The notes beneath the pieces were generated by a model, which saw nothing but the letters and a program-made list of their open reading frames with translations, had not been told where the DNA came from and did not search any database. From Hyphomicrobiales bacterium (GTDB taxonomy: Bacteria; Pseudomonadota; Alphaproteobacteria; Rhizobiales; Xanthobacteraceae), in the NCBI GenBank assembly GCA_021732625.1, contig JAKFUP010000022.1, positions 1-47,156 on the forward strand: a stretch of 47,156 bases of DNA, read 5' to 3'. The number at the start of each line of letters is the position of its first letter. Position 1 is the first letter of the stretch. Shown here one piece after another: positions 17,910 to 27,010 of this stretch. The translations under genes and the position numbers were made by a program.

Positions 17910-18563
17910 TCACCACACCGACTTGCGCTTGCGCAGGTCGTCGGCCTCGGCCTTGGTCAATGGCTGGATCACCTTGCCCTGCAGCAGCAGAAACAATCGC
18001 GCGGTTTCTTCGAGTTCTTCCGTCGCATAGGTCGCGTTCTCCAGCGTGGTCCCCGCAACCACCGGACCATGATTCGAGAGCAGCATCGCGTGATGCTTGC
18101 CCGCGAGTTTTTCCACCGCGCGCGCCAGTTCGTCATCGCCCGGCGCGAAGTACGGCACCAGCGGCAAATGCCCGATGCGCATCACGTAGTACGCCGTCAG
18201 CGGCGGCAAACAGTCATGATGATCGAGCCCGTGCAGGCACGACACCGCAACCGAGTGCGTCGAATGCAGATGCACGACCGCATGGGCGCCATCGCACTGG
18301 CCATACATCGCGCGATGCAGGAACGCTTCCTTCGTTGGCGCATCGCCATCGACGAGGCGGCCCTTGGCATCGAGCCGCGACAGCCGCGCCGGATCGAGCG
18401 ACCCGAGCGAAGCATTGGTCGGCGTCATCAGCCAGCCGCCGTCCGGCAGCCGCACCGAAATGTTGCCGCTCGACCCGTGCGTCAGTCCGCGATTGAACAG
18501 CGACGCGCCGGTGTTGCATATCTGCTCGCGGAGTTTCGCCTCTGTCACGATAACCGGTCCCAT
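17910..18563 (-). CDS. otnC: 3-oxo-tetronate 4-phosphate decarboxylase (class II aldolase family)
   Basis: The 217-residue class II aldolase/adducin-fold enzyme has GSSGNISVR (30-38), the catalytic Glu79 region TKEAFLH, metal ligands His98 and His100 in VHLHSTHS, and a third His in NHGPVVAG. In the tetronate pathway OtnC decarboxylates 3-oxo-tetronate 4-phosphate to dihydroxyacetone phosphate. Assignment rests on its position as the last gene after otnK, which separates it from other class II aldolases. The ATG at 18563 overlaps otnK by 19 bases. A GTG at 18548, forming a GTGA overlap, is an equally plausible start. Confidence 0.85.
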   Translation of the reverse strand: MGPVIVTEAKLREQICNTGASLFNRGLTHGSSGNISVRLPDGGWLMTPTNASLGSLDPARLSRLDAKGRLVDGDAPTKEAFLHRAMYGQCDGAHAVVHLHSTHSVAVSCLHGLDHHDCLPPLTAYYVMRIGHLPLVPYFAPGDDELARAVEKLAGKHHAMLLSNHGPVVAGTTLENATYATEELEETARLFLLLQGKVIQPLTKAEADDLRKRKSVW

Positions 18564-19804
18564 GCCTTGAGGAAGAAATCCTCGGCGCCAAAGTTACCCG
18601 ACTTCAGCGCCAGCGCCACATCGGGTTTCGAGGTACTGCGGGTCCATGGCACGCCGGGATCGATCTCGGGGCCGATGGTCAGCGCCTTGACGCCGAGCGC
18701 CTGCACCACCGCACCCGAAGTTTCGCCACCGGCGACGATCAATCGCGTAAAGCCGCGCGCCGGAAGCGCTGCCGCCACAGCGCCGAGCAGATGTTCGACG
18801 ACGATGCCCGCTCTGTCACGGCCAAGCCGCTCCTGCGCAATACGCACCGCCTCGGGTTCGTCGCTTGAATAAATCAGGAACGGCTTATCGGCCGGCTGGC
18901 GGTCGACCCATTGCAAGAGCTGCGATGGATTCTGCACGCCGTCGGCGATCTCCAGCGGATCGAGCCGGAAATTGGGAATGCCCGCCGCAATCGCGGCTTT
19001 CACTTGACCTCGTGTCGCCGCCGAACACGACCCGGCCAAAATCGCGCGGCGGCCTTCGGGCGCGGCCATGCGCGGCGCGGCCCGTGTCAGTTGCCCGATC
19101 AAACCCGCGGCGAGATAGGCTTGCGGCAATCCCATGGCAACGCCGGAGCCACCGGTGATCAGCGGCAGATGCGCCAGCGCCGCACCGATGGTGCGCAGGT
19201 GATCGTCCTTGACCGCGTCGACGATAACGATGCGATGCGCGCGATCGCTTTCCAGCGCCTTGCGAAGCGCATCGGCTCCCGCATCGACTGTCGCGTAACC
19301 GATCAGTCCCACGCTCAACTTTGTTTGCCGCTGCAACACCCGCACCAGATTGGAATCGCGCATCGGCGTCAGCGGATGATCCTTCATCGGACTTTCGCTG
19401 AGAGGAATGCCGTTGACGAACAGATTGCCCATGAACAGCGTTCGGCCGGCCTGCGGAAACACCGGACAGGCAATGGTGACGCCACCGGTCATGCCGAGCA
19501 GCGCTTCGGCGACCGGGCCGATGTTGCCTTGATCGGTCGAATCGAACGTCGAGCAGTATTTGAAGAACAGCCGTTGCGCGCCGAGCCGCTTCAGCACGTC
19601 CGCCGCATCGAGCGACTGCTTCACCGCGTCCGCTGCCGGGATGGTGCGCGACTTCAGCGCAATCACCAGTGCATCGACGTTCGACACATCCAGATCGTCC
19701 GGCGGCAAGCCGGTCGATTGCACCGTGCGCAGACCTTCGCGCGTCAGCATCAATGCGAGATCGGTCGCGCCGGTCAGATCGTCGGCGATGCATCCGAGGA
19801 TCAT
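18545..19804 (-). CDS. otnK: 3-oxo-tetronate kinase (DUF1537 family)
   Basis: The 419-residue four-carbon sugar acid kinase begins GCIADDLTGATDLALML, the N-terminal substrate-binding signature of the family. KYCSTFDSTDQGNIG follows, and the C-terminal nucleotide-binding half carries VAGGETSGAVVQALG. It phosphorylates 3-oxo-tetronate at C4 with ATP. It lies between otnI (55 bases upstream, separated by a GCATGATC-type palindrome) and otnC (overlapping). I see no sign of truncation. Confidence 0.9.
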   Translation of the reverse strand: MILGCIADDLTGATDLALMLTREGLRTVQSTGLPPDDLDVSNVDALVIALKSRTIPAADAVKQSLDAADVLKRLGAQRLFFKYCSTFDSTDQGNIGPVAEALLGMTGGVTIACPVFPQAGRTLFMGNLFVNGIPLSESPMKDHPLTPMRDSNLVRVLQRQTKLSVGLIGYATVDAGADALRKALESDRAHRIVIVDAVKDDHLRTIGAALAHLPLITGGSGVAMGLPQAYLAAGLIGQLTRAAPRMAAPEGRRAILAGSCSAATRGQVKAAIAAGIPNFRLDPLEIADGVQNPSQLLQWVDRQPADKPFLIYSSDEPEAVRIAQERLGRDRAGIVVEHLLGAVAAALPARGFTRLIVAGGETSGAVVQALGVKALTIGPEIDPGVPWTRSTSKPDVALALKSGNFGAEDFFLKAWDRLS

Positions 19805-19818
19805 GATGGTCTTTCTTG

Positions 19819-19866
19819 ACGCATGATCTGATCCGAAAACCGGTCTCCACTTTTCGGGATCATGCT
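19819..19866. repeat. GCATGATC...GATCATGC palindrome between otnI and otnK
   Basis: A short member of the GGGCATGATC family (see 22057-22129). GCATGATC and GATCATGC arms enclose CCGAAAACCGG and CTTTTCGG. The right arm supplies the TGA stop codon of otnI. It is the only such element inside an operon here and could attenuate otnK-otnC. Confidence 0.75.
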
Positions 19867-20642
19867 TTGCCCCGCATTGCTTTCAGCCAGCCCAGTCCAT
19901 CCACCGTCCTGCCCTTCGGGTTGTATTCGCAGCCGACGAAGCCCGTGTAGCCGAGCCGATCCAGCGTCGCGAAGATGCGCGCATCGTCGAGTTCTCCGGT
20001 CCCCGGCTCATTGCGCTCGGGGACAGACGCCGTCTGAACATGGCCAATGATCGGCATCATCGCTTCCAGCCCGCGGATCACATCGCCGTGGATGATCTGG
20101 CGATGGTAGATGTCGAACTGGAGCTTGAGATTGGGCCGCGCCAGACGTGTCACGATCTCGGCCGCCACATCGAAATTATTCAGAAAGAATCCCGGCACGT
20201 TGCGCGAATTGATCGGCTCGATGACGATATCGAGGCTCTTCAGCGCGGCGCGATCGCACGCAAACAGGATCGCGCTTTCGTAAGCAGCCTTCGCCACGGG
20301 ATCGCCCGGCCTGGCGATGCCCGCCATCAAATGCAGGCGCTTCACGCCGGTCGCGTCGGCGTACAACAGCGCCTTGCCGATCGACGCCTCGAACTCGGCG
20401 CGCCGCTCCGGAAACACTGCCAGACCGCGCTCGCCGTTGGCCCAGTCGCCGGGCGGGCAATTGAACAGCGCCTGCGTCAACTTGTTGTCTTTCAGCGCCT
20501 TCCCCACGGCTTCCGGCGGATGATCGTAGGGAAACAGAAACTCCACAGCATCGAAGCGGTTGTCGCGCGCGGCCTTGAAGCGATCGAGGAACGCCCATTC
20601 GGTGAACATCATCGAGAGATTGGCGGCAAAACGGGGCATCAT
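19860..20642 (-). CDS. otnI: 2-oxo-tetronate isomerase (hydroxypyruvate isomerase-like)
   Basis: The 260-residue TIM-barrel sugar isomerase of the Hyi/OtnI family begins PRFAANLSMMFTEWAFLDRF. Metal-binding positions are visible in IEPINSR, LQFDIYH, GHVQTAS and GCEYNPKG. It converts 2-oxo-tetronate to 3-oxo-tetronate. The start codon shares one base with the ltnD stop (TGATG), so it is translated by coupling. The operon context favours OtnI over hydroxypyruvate isomerase. The last residues Lys-Ala and the stop come from the adjoining palindromic repeat. Confidence 0.88.
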   Translation of the reverse strand: MMPRFAANLSMMFTEWAFLDRFKAARDNRFDAVEFLFPYDHPPEAVGKALKDNKLTQALFNCPPGDWANGERGLAVFPERRAEFEASIGKALLYADATGVKRLHLMAGIARPGDPVAKAAYESAILFACDRAALKSLDIVIEPINSRNVPGFFLNNFDVAAEIVTRLARPNLKLQFDIYHRQIIHGDVIRGLEAMMPIIGHVQTASVPERNEPGTGELDDARIFATLDRLGYTGFVGCEYNPKGRTVDGLGWLKAMRGKA

Positions 20643-21562
20643 CAGGCTTTCGGTGCGGGCAGTTCGACGCCGGTGATCTGCGCATAGAGGCGCGCGACCG
20701 ATGCGTCGTCGTCCTTGCCCATGCCGGCGGCGGCGGTCATCAGAAACATCTGCAATGCAGCCGACGCGACAGGCGCCGGGAATTTCGTGCCGCGCGACAT
20801 ATCGCTGATGATGCCGAGGTCCTTAACGAAAATTTCGACCGCGCTGCGCGGGGCGTAATCGCCGTCCAGCACATGCGGCATGCGGTTCTCGAACATCCAT
20901 GAGTTTCCGGCGGATGCCGTGATGACCTCATAGACTTTCGCGATATCGAGGCCGAGCCGTTTGGCAAACACCAGCGCTTCACTGGCGGCGGCGATATGCA
21001 CGCCCGCGAGCAACTGGTTGACCATCTTGAACGACGCGCCGATCCCGGCCTCGTCGCCGAGGCGATAGACTTTTGCCGCCATCGCGGCCAGCGCCGGCTC
21101 GGCCTTGCTCATCGCGTCCGGCGAGCCCGACGCCAGAATCGTTAGTGCGCCTTCCGCGGCACGTGCGGCGCCGCCGCTGATCGGCGAGTCCAGATAGTGC
21201 AGCCCTTTCGCCTCGATTGCTTTCGCCAGCGCGCGGGCGCGCTCTGGGTCCATGGTGGCGCACGACATCACCACCGCGCCCTTCGGCAGCGCATCGGCGA
21301 GGCCGCCCGAGCCAAGCAGAACATCCTCGGTCTGATCGGCGTTGACCACGACGATGACAGCAATTTGGGCGTTCGCCGCCGCGTCCTTCACTGAGCCGCA
21401 CGCCAATCCACCATGCTCGCTCGCAAACTTCGCCGCGACCTCCGGCCGCACATCGAAGGCGGAGACGGCAAGACCGGCGCGCCGCAGCGACACCGCCATG
21501 CCGTAGCCCATCGAGCCGAGCCCGATCACCGCAACAGGAGAGTTGGTTGGGGCTGCATTCAT
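20642..21562 (-). CDS. ltnD: L-threonate dehydrogenase (beta-hydroxyacid dehydrogenase family)
   Basis: The 306-residue NAD-dependent enzyme has the Rossmann motif VIGLGSMGYGMA (12-23), the substrate-binding DSPISGGAARAAEG (125-138) and the catalytic Lys179 in FKMVNQLLAG. It oxidises L-threonate to 2-oxo-tetronate, the first step of this operon. Start at the ATG 21562 was preferred over a TTG six codons earlier; a GAGG lies about 12 bases upstream. It is the promoter-proximal gene, divergent from the DUF6460 gene. No transporter or regulator for threonate is visible nearby. Confidence 0.88.
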   Translation of the reverse strand: MNAAPTNSPVAVIGLGSMGYGMAVSLRRAGLAVSAFDVRPEVAAKFASEHGGLACGSVKDAAANAQIAVIVVVNADQTEDVLLGSGGLADALPKGAVVMSCATMDPERARALAKAIEAKGLHYLDSPISGGAARAAEGALTILASGSPDAMSKAEPALAAMAAKVYRLGDEAGIGASFKMVNQLLAGVHIAAASEALVFAKRLGLDIAKVYEVITASAGNSWMFENRMPHVLDGDYAPRSAVEIFVKDLGIISDMSRGTKFPAPVASAALQMFLMTAAAGMGKDDDASVARLYAQITGVELPAPKA

Positions 21563-21731
21563 GCGCCGTTCATTCCTCAAATTTTCTTCTGGTTGGCGGG
21601 CACATTACAGTGCGTTTAGGAAATGCAAAGCTGCCGCAAATCCGATAAACTTGACCTCCATGCTTGACAAAGGTGCGGCCCGCACCACTTGCACAGCCGT
21701 GCCGGGATCGCCGGTAGAACAGGAGCCAGAA

Positions 21732-22040
21732 ATGCAGACCGAGAACAGGCCGATCGAGAACCAGCCGGCCGCGTCCGACAATCTGTCGCGTTTTCTCGGC
21801 GGCTCACCGCTCGCCGTCGTCCTGCGCCTCGTTCTGTTGTCGGTTCTGGTCGGCGTCGTGCTGGCGGCGATCGGCTTCGATCCCTGGAATATCGTGCGCA
21901 GCATCCGCGTGCTGTTTGAGCGAATCTGGGAGTTTGGCTTCGACACCATCAACTGGCTATGGCGCTATTTCCTGCTTGGCGCGGTGATCGTGGTGCCGAT
22001 CTGGCTGATCACACGTATTGCGAGCGCGCCACGGCGCTGA
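21732..22040 (+). CDS. Small integral membrane protein, DUF6460-like
   Basis: The 102-residue protein has a polar N-terminus (QTENRPIENQPAASDNLSRF) and two hydrophobic helices (about 32-52 and 73-97) flanking an amphipathic stretch GFDPWNIVRSIRVLFERIWEFG. This matches a small rhizobial membrane family of unknown function. AGGAG at 21721-21725 supports the ATG at 21732 over an upstream extension in the same frame. It is divergent from ltnD across about 170 bases that include a perfect GGTGCG-GCC-CGCACC dyad (21671-21685), a possible operator. Confidence 0.75.
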   Translation: MQTENRPIENQPAASDNLSRFLGGSPLAVVLRLVLLSVLVGVVLAAIGFDPWNIVRSIRVLFERIWEFGFDTINWLWRYFLLGAVIVVPIWLITRIASAPRR

Positions 22041-22056
22041 TGTCTTTTTTCCTGTT

Positions 22057-22129
22057 GGGCATGATCTCATCCGAAAACCGGTTTCCATCCCGGATCAAGT
22101 CCGGGACAGGCTTTTTCGGGATCATGCCC
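22057..22129. repeat. GGGCATGATC palindromic repeat (type member)
   Basis: The outer arms GGGCATGAT (22057-22065) and ATCATGCCC (22121-22129) enclose CCGAAAACCGG and a nested TCCCGGATCAAGTCCGGGA hairpin. The repeat touches the pyrD stop codon. Related copies are at 19819-19866, 34370-34420 and 35362-35442. Confidence 0.88.
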
Positions 22130-23220
22130 TAATCCGGCCAGTCCTCCGCGGTGATCGTGGCGGCATCCGCGCCGACGATTTCGCTGAGCGAATCGCGGCT
22201 GGTGCGGCGGAGCGTCGAGATCAGATCGGCCTTGATGTCGCCGACCAGCGACAGCCCCTTGTAGATCAGCGGGCTGTACAACTGGATCAATGTCGCGCCG
22301 GCGCGGATCTTCGTCAGCGCCGCGCCACCGGAATCAATGCCGCCGACGCCGATCAGCGGAAATGCGCCTTCCGCACGCACATATGTTTCCGCAACCATGC
22401 GCGTCGACAACTGAAACAACGGACGGCCCGACAGACCGCCCTGCTCGGCCTTGCGCTGGTCCTGCAATCGCTTCGGCCGTGAAATGGTGGTGTTGGCGAT
22501 AATCATGCCATCGACGCGGCGTGAGCGTGCGATATGCACCACGTCGTCCAGCTCCGGCAGCGACAGGTCCGGCGCGATCTTCAGCAGCACCGGCGAATCG
22601 CCGGCATTCTTGCGCACGCGCTCGCGCGCATCGATCACCTTGGCCAGAAGATCGTCGAGCGCTGCGGCCTGCTGCAGATTGCGCAGGCCCGGCGTGTTCG
22701 GCGACGACACATTGACCGTGAAATAACTCGCCACCGGCGCGAACGTCTCGATCAGCTTCACATAGTCGGCGACGCGATCCGGCGCGTCCTTGTTGGCCCC
22801 GACGTTGACGCCGACGATGCCACCGTTGTGTGCGCGCGACGCGAGCCGCCGCAGCACGGCATCGCCGCCGTCATTGTTGAAGCCCATGCGGTTGACCACC
22901 GCGCTGTCCTCCAGCAATCGAAACAGCCGCGGGCGCGGATTGCCCGCCTGCGGTTGCGGCGTGACCGAGCCGACCTCGACAAAGCCAAACCCGAGACGCA
23001 GCATCGCATCCGGCACCTCAGCATTCTTGTCGAAGCCAGCGGCCAAGCCGACCGGATTGGGGAAATTGAGACCGAATGCGCGCACCGCAAGGCGCGGATC
23101 GTCCGGACGCGGCTTTGCCAGCGGCAGCATCCGCAAACCGCGGATCGCAAGGCGATGCGCATCTTCCGGATCGAGCAGCCGCGTGAACGGCAGCGACAAG
23201 GCGTCGAAAGCCCGGATCAT
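22129..23220 (-). CDS. pyrD: Dihydroorotate dehydrogenase (quinone), class 2
   Basis: The 363-residue membrane-associated FMN enzyme oxidises dihydroorotate to orotate with ubiquinone in pyrimidine synthesis. An N-terminal amphipathic segment MIRAFDALSLPFTRLL is followed by the barrel: NPVGLAAGFDKNAEVPDA, GFVEVGSVTPQPQ, NRMGFNNDG, and the catalytic Ser in TVNVSSPNTPGLRNLQ, which marks class 2. ANTTISRP and GVGGIDSGG (phosphate/FMN binding) follow. The start at 23220 was chosen because family members begin at this Met. It lies 40 bases after the DUF952 gene, probably co-transcribed. Confidence 0.93.
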   Translation of the reverse strand: MIRAFDALSLPFTRLLDPEDAHRLAIRGLRMLPLAKPRPDDPRLAVRAFGLNFPNPVGLAAGFDKNAEVPDAMLRLGFGFVEVGSVTPQPQAGNPRPRLFRLLEDSAVVNRMGFNNDGGDAVLRRLASRAHNGGIVGVNVGANKDAPDRVADYVKLIETFAPVASYFTVNVSSPNTPGLRNLQQAAALDDLLAKVIDARERVRKNAGDSPVLLKIAPDLSLPELDDVVHIARSRRVDGMIIANTTISRPKRLQDQRKAEQGGLSGRPLFQLSTRMVAETYVRAEGAFPLIGVGGIDSGGAALTKIRAGATLIQLYSPLIYKGLSLVGDIKADLISTLRRTSRDSLSEIVGADAATITAEDWPD

Positions 23221-23260
23221 CTCTGGTGGTCCGATTCTAACATTCGCACCCCTTGCTCCA

Positions 23261-23599
23261 CTACAGCTCTGGAATTTCATGCAGGCCGTCGGAGCGCAGC
23301 CGCATGTCAGTCACTTGCGTCACCGCGCCGAGATCGAGTTCGCCGTAGAGATGCGGAAACAGATCGCCGCCGCGCGAAGGCTCCCATTTCAGGGCATCGC
23401 CCAGCACGTCCGCATCCACCGCAATCAGAAACAGCCCGCGCTGCCCGGCAAAATGCTTCGCAGCGGTCCCCGGCACCTGGGCCGCAGTCGAGAAATGGAT
23501 GAAGCCGTCCCGCGCATCGTCCGGACTGCCGCGATAGGCCCCTTGCCGCTCGGCTTCGCGCCATGCGGACGCCGGGCAAATCTTGTAAATGGTCGGCAC
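23261..23599 (-). CDS. DUF952 family protein
   Basis: The 112-residue single-domain protein has the DUF952 signatures YKICPASAW (5-13), DGFIHFSTAAQVPGTA (31-46) and LFPHLYGELDL near residue 85. DUF952 has an ADP-ribosyltransferase-like fold in known members but no assigned function. In alphaproteobacteria it commonly precedes pyrD, as here. The 213 bases upstream, to the divergent S24 gene, show no gene and no confident promoter. Confidence 0.87.
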   Translation of the reverse strand: MPTIYKICPASAWREAERQGAYRGSPDDARDGFIHFSTAAQVPGTAAKHFAGQRGLFLIAVDADVLGDALKWEPSRGGDLFPHLYGELDLGAVTQVTDMRLRSDGLHEIPEL

Positions 23600-23812
23600 G
23601 CGTGAATCCCGGCTTGTCGTTGGTTTTGCTGCGATTTTCTGGATTCGCCAAGCGAGCCACGACCGTATCGGCCAGCGCGCATCGATTCAAGCCCGGCTTG
23701 CCTGCTCCATTTTGCTTCACACAGCCGATTGCGAAGCAAATCACTTCGAGGTAATAATTCCTAGAATCATCTCGATACCACCGCCAGCACTAGACACGCA
23801 GAAGACACCCAC

Positions 23813-24445
23813 ATGGCCATGCTGACGCACGATCAAATCTGGGCGGCACTCGACCGCCTTGCCGCCCGCTCCGGGCTGTCACCTTCGGGGCTGGCCAAAA
23901 GCGCGGGTCTCGATCCGACCACGTTCAACAAATCGAAGCGCGTCACCAACGACGGGCGCGAACGCTGGCCTTCGACCGAGTCGGTCGCCAAGTCGCTGGC
24001 AGCGACCAAAACCACGGTCGATACCTTCGTGCAGTTGATCCACGACACCGCGCGCAGCATGTCCACCGTGCCGCTGCTCGGCTTTGCCGAGGCGGGCGCC
24101 GGCGGCTATTTCGACGACGGCGGTTTTCCGGTCGGCAAGGGCTGGGAGGAAGTTCCCTCACCGACCGTGACTGACGAGCACGCCTATGCGCTGGAAATTT
24201 CCGGCGATTCAATGAAGCCGGCCTATCGCGATGGCGATGTGATCGTTGTCTCGCCGGGTGCTGCGATCCGCAAAGGCGACCGCGTGGTGGTGAAAACCAC
24301 CAACGGCGAAGTCATGGTGAAGGAGCTGCGCCGCCGCACCCAGAAGGTGATCGAACTGGCGTCGCTCAATCCGTCGCACAAGGACCGCGTCCTCGACGCG
24401 CGTGACGTCGAGTGGATCGCGCGGATCGTTTGGGCGAGCCAGTAG
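23813..24445 (+). CDS. LexA-like HTH regulator with S24 peptidase domain
   Basis: The 210-residue protein has an N-terminal helix-turn-helix (about 22-43, SGLSPSGLAKSAGLDPTTFNK). The C-terminal S24 domain carries the nucleophile Ser133 in SGDSMKP and the general base Lys170 in VMVKELRR. Their 37-residue spacing equals that of LexA and UmuD. Ala-Gly pairs at 94-95 and 96-97 lie 37-39 residues before the Ser and are candidate self-cleavage sites. It resembles phage CI-like or stand-alone repressors; no phage genes surround it. Target and inducing signal are unknown. Confidence 0.85.
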   Translation: MAMLTHDQIWAALDRLAARSGLSPSGLAKSAGLDPTTFNKSKRVTNDGRERWPSTESVAKSLAATKTTVDTFVQLIHDTARSMSTVPLLGFAEAGAGGYFDDGGFPVGKGWEEVPSPTVTDEHAYALEISGDSMKPAYRDGDVIVVSPGAAIRKGDRVVVKTTNGEVMVKELRRRTQKVIELASLNPSHKDRVLDARDVEWIARIVWASQ

Positions 24446-24466
24446 GCACGTCATTCAGTATTCTGA

Positions 24467-24596
24467 GTCGTCCCCGCGAAAGCGGGGAACCATAGCCTCA
24501 GTGCTGATGGTGAAGCACGGCTTCACCAAACCACCATAAACACAAGCCGTCACATGACTGTCGCGGTGTATGGGTCCCTGCTTTCGCAGGGACGAC
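24467..24596. repeat. GTCGTCC-type palindromic repeat at a convergent junction
   Basis: GTCGTCCCCGCGAAAGCGGGGA at the left is complementary to TGGGTCCCTGCTTTCGCAGGGACGAC at the right, each end also a hairpin alone. It fills the gap between the S24 gene and converging lysK. Confidence 0.85.
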
Positions 24597-24603
24597 GGCA
24601 AAA

Positions 24604-26241
24604 CTACGCCGCCGCACTGCGCGCCAGCGCGCCGTCGATCATCGCGATCGCATTGCTCACGCCGTAGACCGCGACGAACGAGCCGAAGCGCGGGCCTTTT
24701 TCCTGGCCGAGCAGTACCTGATAGAGCATGTTGAACCACTCCAGCGAGACGCCGGGGCGGCCGTCCTTGCCCTTCTTCACGCTGTCCAGAAACGGCTCGC
24801 GGCGGCCGATCTCGTAGACCACGTTCTGGATGTCTTCGGCGGATGCATCCTTTGGCAGTTGCGCCAGCGCATCGCGCAGGTCCTGCAACGCAGCGCGTTC
24901 ACTTTCGCTGGCTTCACGAAACTTTTTCGTCGGCGCGACGAAATCGCGATAGTAGTTGATTGCATAGCCGACCATGTCATCCAGTTTTGGATGCGTCTGC
25001 GGCGTCACACCCGGACGATAGCGGCCGATGAAACCCCATAGCGTTGCGGCATTCTCGGCGTTCGACGACGACACCAGCGTCAGCAAAAGCTGGAACGTCA
25101 CCGGCATGTCGGCCTTCGGCGGCGTGCCGGAATGGATATGCCACAACGGATTGGCGAGCCGCTGCTTCATGTCCTGCCGGCCGTAGCCGTCGCTGAACTG
25201 TTGATAGTCGTCGACGTTGCGCGGGATCACATCGAAGTGCAGCCGCTTCGCGGCCTTCGGTTCGCGATACATGAACAGCGACAGCGATTCCGGCGAAGCA
25301 TAACGCAGCCATTCGTCGATCGTCAGACCATTGCCTTTCGACTTGGAAATCTTCTGGCCTTTGTCGTCGAGAAACAGTTCGTAGTTGAAGCCCTCCGGCG
25401 GCATGCCGCCGAGCGCCGAGCAAATCTTGCCGGACAGCTTCACCGAATCGATCAGGTCTTTGCCGGCCATTTCGTAATCGACGCCGAGCGCGACCCAGCG
25501 CATCGCCCAGTCCGGCTTCCATTGCAGCTTGCAGTGCCCGCCGGTGACCGGAAGGGTAACCGTCTCCTTTGTCTCGGGGTCTTCGTAAGACACAGTGCCG
25601 GCCTTCACATCGTGCGCCGTGATCGGCACCTGCAGCACCACGCCTGTGCGCGGACAAACCGGAAGGAATGGTGAGTAGGTCGCCGCGCGCTCCTCGCGCA
25701 GCGACGGCAGCATGATCGCCATCACCTGATCGATGCGCTCCAGCATCTTGAGCAGCGTCGCGTCGAATCGGCCGGATTTGTAATACTCGGTCGAACTCGC
25801 GAACTCGTAGTCGAACCCGAAAGTATCGAGAAACGCGCGCAGCCGCGCGTTGTTGTGCTCGCCGAAACTCGGATGCGTGCCGAACGGATCGGCGACCCTG
25901 GTCAGCGGCTTGCCCAGATCCTTGGCCAGCATCTCCTTGTTCGGGACGTTGTCCGGCACCTTGCGCAGGCCGTCCATGTCGTCGGAGAACGCCAGCAGCT
26001 TGGTCTTGATCTTGTCTTCGGTCAGCACGCGAAACGCGTAACGCACCATGGTGGTGCGCGCGACCTCGCCGAAGGTGCCGATATGCGGCAAGCCGGACGG
26101 ACCGTAACCGGTCTCGAACAGCACCACGTCCTTTGGCGTTTTCTTCAGGCGCGCGACGATCGCCTTGGCCTGCTCGAACGGCCACGCATTCGACTGTTCC
26201 GCGAACGCCTTCAGATCGGGCGCTGACACTTCATCTAACAT
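24604..26241 (-). CDS. lysK: Lysyl-tRNA synthetase, class I
   Basis: The 545-residue class I aminoacyl-tRNA synthetase has the HIGH signature as HIGT (53-56) in [14 protein letters not shown] and KMSKS as KISKSKGNG (about 295-303). Class I LysRS replaces the class II enzyme in many alphaproteobacteria and archaea. The start ATG at 26241 was chosen because homologues begin near this MLDE; a longer frame overlaps the upstream gene. It overlaps the end of the Pr6Pr membrane gene by 11 bases. I see no second lysyl-tRNA synthetase in the window. Confidence 0.93.
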   Translation of the reverse strand: MLDEVSAPDLKAFAEQSNAWPFEQAKAIVARLKKTPKDVVLFETGYGPSGLPHIGTFGEVARTTMVRYAFRVLTEDKIKTKLLAFSDDMDGLRKVPDNVPNKEMLAKDLGKPLTRVADPFGTHPSFGEHNNARLRAFLDTFGFDYEFASSTEYYKSGRFDATLLKMLERIDQVMAIMLPSLREERAATYSPFLPVCPRTGVVLQVPITAHDVKAGTVSYEDPETKETVTLPVTGGHCKLQWKPDWAMRWVALGVDYEMAGKDLIDSVKLSGKICSALGGMPPEGFNYELFLDDKGQKISKSKGNGLTIDEWLRYASPESLSLFMYREPKAAKRLHFDVIPRNVDDYQQFSDGYGRQDMKQRLANPLWHIHSGTPPKADMPVTFQLLLTLVSSSNAENAATLWGFIGRYRPGVTPQTHPKLDDMVGYAINYYRDFVAPTKKFREASESERAALQDLRDALAQLPKDASAEDIQNVVYEIGRREPFLDSVKKGKDGRPGVSLEWFNMLYQVLLGQEKGPRFGSFVAVYGVSNAIAMIDGALARSAAA

Positions 26242-26884
26242 CGGGAGTCTCCGCGAAGCGCGCCATGACGCGCCCTGCAATAACGATGATTACACCGGCA
26301 ATCAGGAACACCACCAGCACATGGACCGCGTATACCGCGACCTTGGCATATCCCAAAGTGGGCGCATCGACGAACGGATAAGGATAAAACCCGGACGACT
26401 TGCCGCGGACCAGCACCGCCAGCAAATAGGCCGCAGGATAGATCATCCACAGCAGCGGATCGTACCAGCGCAGGCCCGCCTTGCGAACGCAGACGCACCA
26501 GAACACGAAATAACCGAGCGGCACCACCGTGTGAAGCAACAGATCGGCAAGATACTGCGCACCCTGCGGCGACCAGAGCTTCGCGAGTACCGTATGATAG
26601 ACGACCGCGACCACCACGATATAGGCCGCAATCGCGGAGCGGACGAACGGATGCACCAGCCATTCGTCATGCTGCGCCTTCAAGGCGAAGGCCGACACCA
26701 CCAGTGCGGCAAGAATGTTCATCTGGATTGTGAAGAACGAGAAAAAACGGATCGCGGATTCGAGCGTATCCTGTCCATCCGGTGCGGCCTTCAACAGCAG
26801 CACAAACTGCATCGCGAGCGCAAACCAGCCGACGGCAGCCAGCAATGCCGCAAGACCCCTCGTCGTTCTCGATGACACGTGCAT
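26231..26884 (-). CDS. Pr6Pr family membrane protein
   Basis: The 217-residue protein has six hydrophobic helices, the first at about residues 9-29. [12 protein letters not shown] in the second helix region and a late YPYPFVD loop are characteristic of the Pr6Pr/FAR-17a-like membrane family, whose function is unclear. Met at 26884 is preferred over a Met four codons upstream. The 11-base overlap with lysK indicates translational coupling, though a functional link to charging of tRNA is not evident. Confidence 0.8.
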   Translation of the reverse strand: MHVSSRTTRGLAALLAAVGWFALAMQFVLLLKAAPDGQDTLESAIRFFSFFTIQMNILAALVVSAFALKAQHDEWLVHPFVRSAIAAYIVVVAVVYHTVLAKLWSPQGAQYLADLLLHTVVPLGYFVFWCVCVRKAGLRWYDPLLWMIYPAAYLLAVLVRGKSSGFYPYPFVDAPTLGYAKVAVYAVHVLVVFLIAGVIIVIAGRVMARFAETPDVR

Positions 26885-26913
26885 GATAGGTATCAACGTC
26901 TGGAAATACGGAC

Positions 26914-26993
26914 TGTCATTGCGAGGAGCGTTAGCGACGAAGCAATCCAGTTATCGTCCAAGGCTGGATTGCTTCGCTTCGCTCGCAATGACA
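26914..26993. repeat. TGTCATTGCGAG palindromic repeat
   Basis: The outer arms TGTCATTGCGAG and CTCGCAATGACA and the inner perfect arms GAAGCAATCCAG (26939-26950) / CTGGATTGCTTC (26964-26975) make a long interrupted hairpin. It lies between the Pr6Pr gene and the end of the solute-binding protein gene. Confidence 0.85.
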
Positions 26994-27010
26994 ACCAAAA
27001 CCTCACTGCA

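Noticed and set aside
17910-18563. L-fuculose-phosphate aldolase or similar class II aldolase
   Set aside because: The fold is the same, but the gene order with ltnD, otnI and otnK points to the tetronate-phosphate decarboxylase.
23813-24445. Prophage remnant around the S24 repressor
   Set aside because: No integrase, structural or lysis genes, and no attachment-site repeats flank the gene; the neighbours are ordinary chromosomal genes.
24604-26241. Class II lysyl-tRNA synthetase
   Set aside because: The HIGH-like and KISKS motifs are those of class I synthetases; no class II motifs are visible.
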